Assembly (NCBI GenBank): GCA_013138855.1
Contig: WTBX01000096.1
Coordinates: 1-5,709 of the forward strand
Length of the DNA stretch: 5,709 bases
Direction: 5' to 3'
Source: Methylococcaceae bacterium
Lineage (GTDB): Bacteria; Pseudomonadota; Gammaproteobacteria; Methylococcales; Methylomonadaceae
The translations under genes and the position numbers were made by a program. Under the pieces are notes generated by a model. That model saw only the letters and a program-made list of their open reading frames with translations, had not been told where the DNA came from and did no database searches. Position 1 is the first letter of the stretch; every line of letters starts with the position of its first letter. This document shows, piece by piece, positions 5,373-5,709 of this stretch.

Positions 5373-5709
5373 AATTTTCTGATTATCCCGCATTTAGGGG
5401 AGGAACAAAAACACCCTTTTGCGAACTCGAAATCAAAAGGTTCTGCAACCAGTTATCATGATAACGAAATTTGTTAAGACGCTCAGCAGGACTTTTTAAC
5501 CCATGATGCAGTCGTATCGTTGTCGGATTTGACGGTGCAAAGTTATAAATTAATGCCCACGAACGAATTGAATATTCTGCTGCAATCCAGTATTTACCAT
5601 GAAAATAGCGCGTTGAAAATAAGTAGCGATCCATAAACCCCATCAGTCTATCAACCGCGTTACTCGTTCGATGTGAGTCTGAATAATCGTAAGCAACGGT
5701 GAAAGATGC
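5373..5709 (-). mobile_element. One end of a probable insertion sequence, remainder outside window
   Basis: The stretch from the Uma2 stop to the right edge consists almost entirely of a transposase-like frame plus 10 bases. If this is an insertion sequence, its left boundary should fall near 5373-5400. The terminal inverted repeat and target duplication cannot be identified because the other end is not visible, so the left coordinate is approximate. No inverted repeat within the visible part marks the tip. Confidence 0.45.
5383..5709 (-). CDS. Transposase, C-terminal part (5' end outside window)
   Basis: The frame is open from the right edge (base 5709) to a TAA at 5385-5383, giving 108 residues with no internal stop; the ATG at 5643 is internal, since the frame continues in-phase upstream with ASFTVAYDYSDSHRTSN. 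The protein has the feel of an insertion-sequence transposase C-terminus: HRTSNAVDRLMGFMDRYLF, a helix EYSIRSWALIYNFAPSNP (Glu and Trp in the region where DDE transposases carry the last acidic residue), then SPAERLNKFRYHDNWLQNLL and a short basic tail. This SPAERLN..YHDNWLQNLL signature is recalled from bacterial transposase-annotated proteins; the IS family cannot be assigned from memory. The visible part is intact, so it may be a live element or a 5'-truncated remnant. An alternative reading is an uncharacterised conserved protein. Confidence 0.6.
   Translation of the reverse strand, partial: ASFTVAYDYSDSHRTSNAVDRLMGFMDRYLFSTRYFHGKYWIAAEYSIRSWALIYNFAPSNPTTIRLHHGLKSPAERLNKFRYHDNWLQNLLISSSQKGVFVPPLNAG

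Noticed and set aside
5279..5461. Plus-strand open frame of 60 codons spanning the Uma2 end and the transposase
   Set aside because: Overlaps two better-supported genes in other frames and its sequence is unlike any known protein.
5383..5643. Short 86-codon gene starting at ATG 5643
   Set aside because: The frame is open in-phase to the window edge with transposase-like sequence upstream of that ATG, so the ATG is internal and the gene is a partial transposase rather than a small protein.

Overview
The window looks like chromosomal DNA from an AT-rich Gram-negative bacterium, most likely a gammaproteobacterium. The MobA half of the fusion protein follows the E. coli-type MobA pattern closely, one gene encodes a typical outer-membrane lipoprotein, and two nuclease-fold proteins are of kinds common in filamentous sulfur bacteria, methanotrophs and cyanobacteria. 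A Thiotrichales-like or methanotroph-like host would fit, but that is a guess from gene content, and no rRNA or other taxonomic marker is present.

Layout. On the minus strand, 2217 to 1 encodes the first 739 residues of a membrane-anchored sensor histidine kinase (two membrane helices, PAS, PAS, GAF, HisKA, HATPase_c) whose 3' end lies outside the window. Upstream on the same strand, 3707 to 2319 encodes a MobA-FdhD fusion: a molybdenum cofactor guanylyltransferase joined to the sulfurtransferase that activates formate dehydrogenase. The 101-bp gap between them holds two inverted repeats, one a weak terminator candidate.

Divergent from the fusion gene, with only 26 bp between start codons, a compact plus-strand cluster runs from 3734 to 5372. 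It encodes a DUF302 lipoprotein, an uncharacterised PD-(D/E)XK nuclease-fold protein and a Uma2-family (DUF820) PD-(D/E)XK protein. Gaps are 2 and 5 bp, and each downstream Shine-Dalgarno lies in the last codons of the gene before it, so the three are probably co-transcribed and translationally coupled.

Ten bases after the Uma2 stop, a minus-strand reading frame (5709 to 5383) encodes the C-terminal part of what looks like an insertion-sequence transposase. It enters from beyond the right edge.

How the genes relate. The fusion protein couples two steps of bis-MGD cofactor maturation for formate dehydrogenase-type enzymes. The kinase may be transcribed downstream of it, but nothing visible ties its signal to formate or molybdenum. 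The lipoprotein/nuclease trio is an operon by layout with no known shared function. No tRNA, rRNA, CRISPR array, riboswitch or long repeat was seen.
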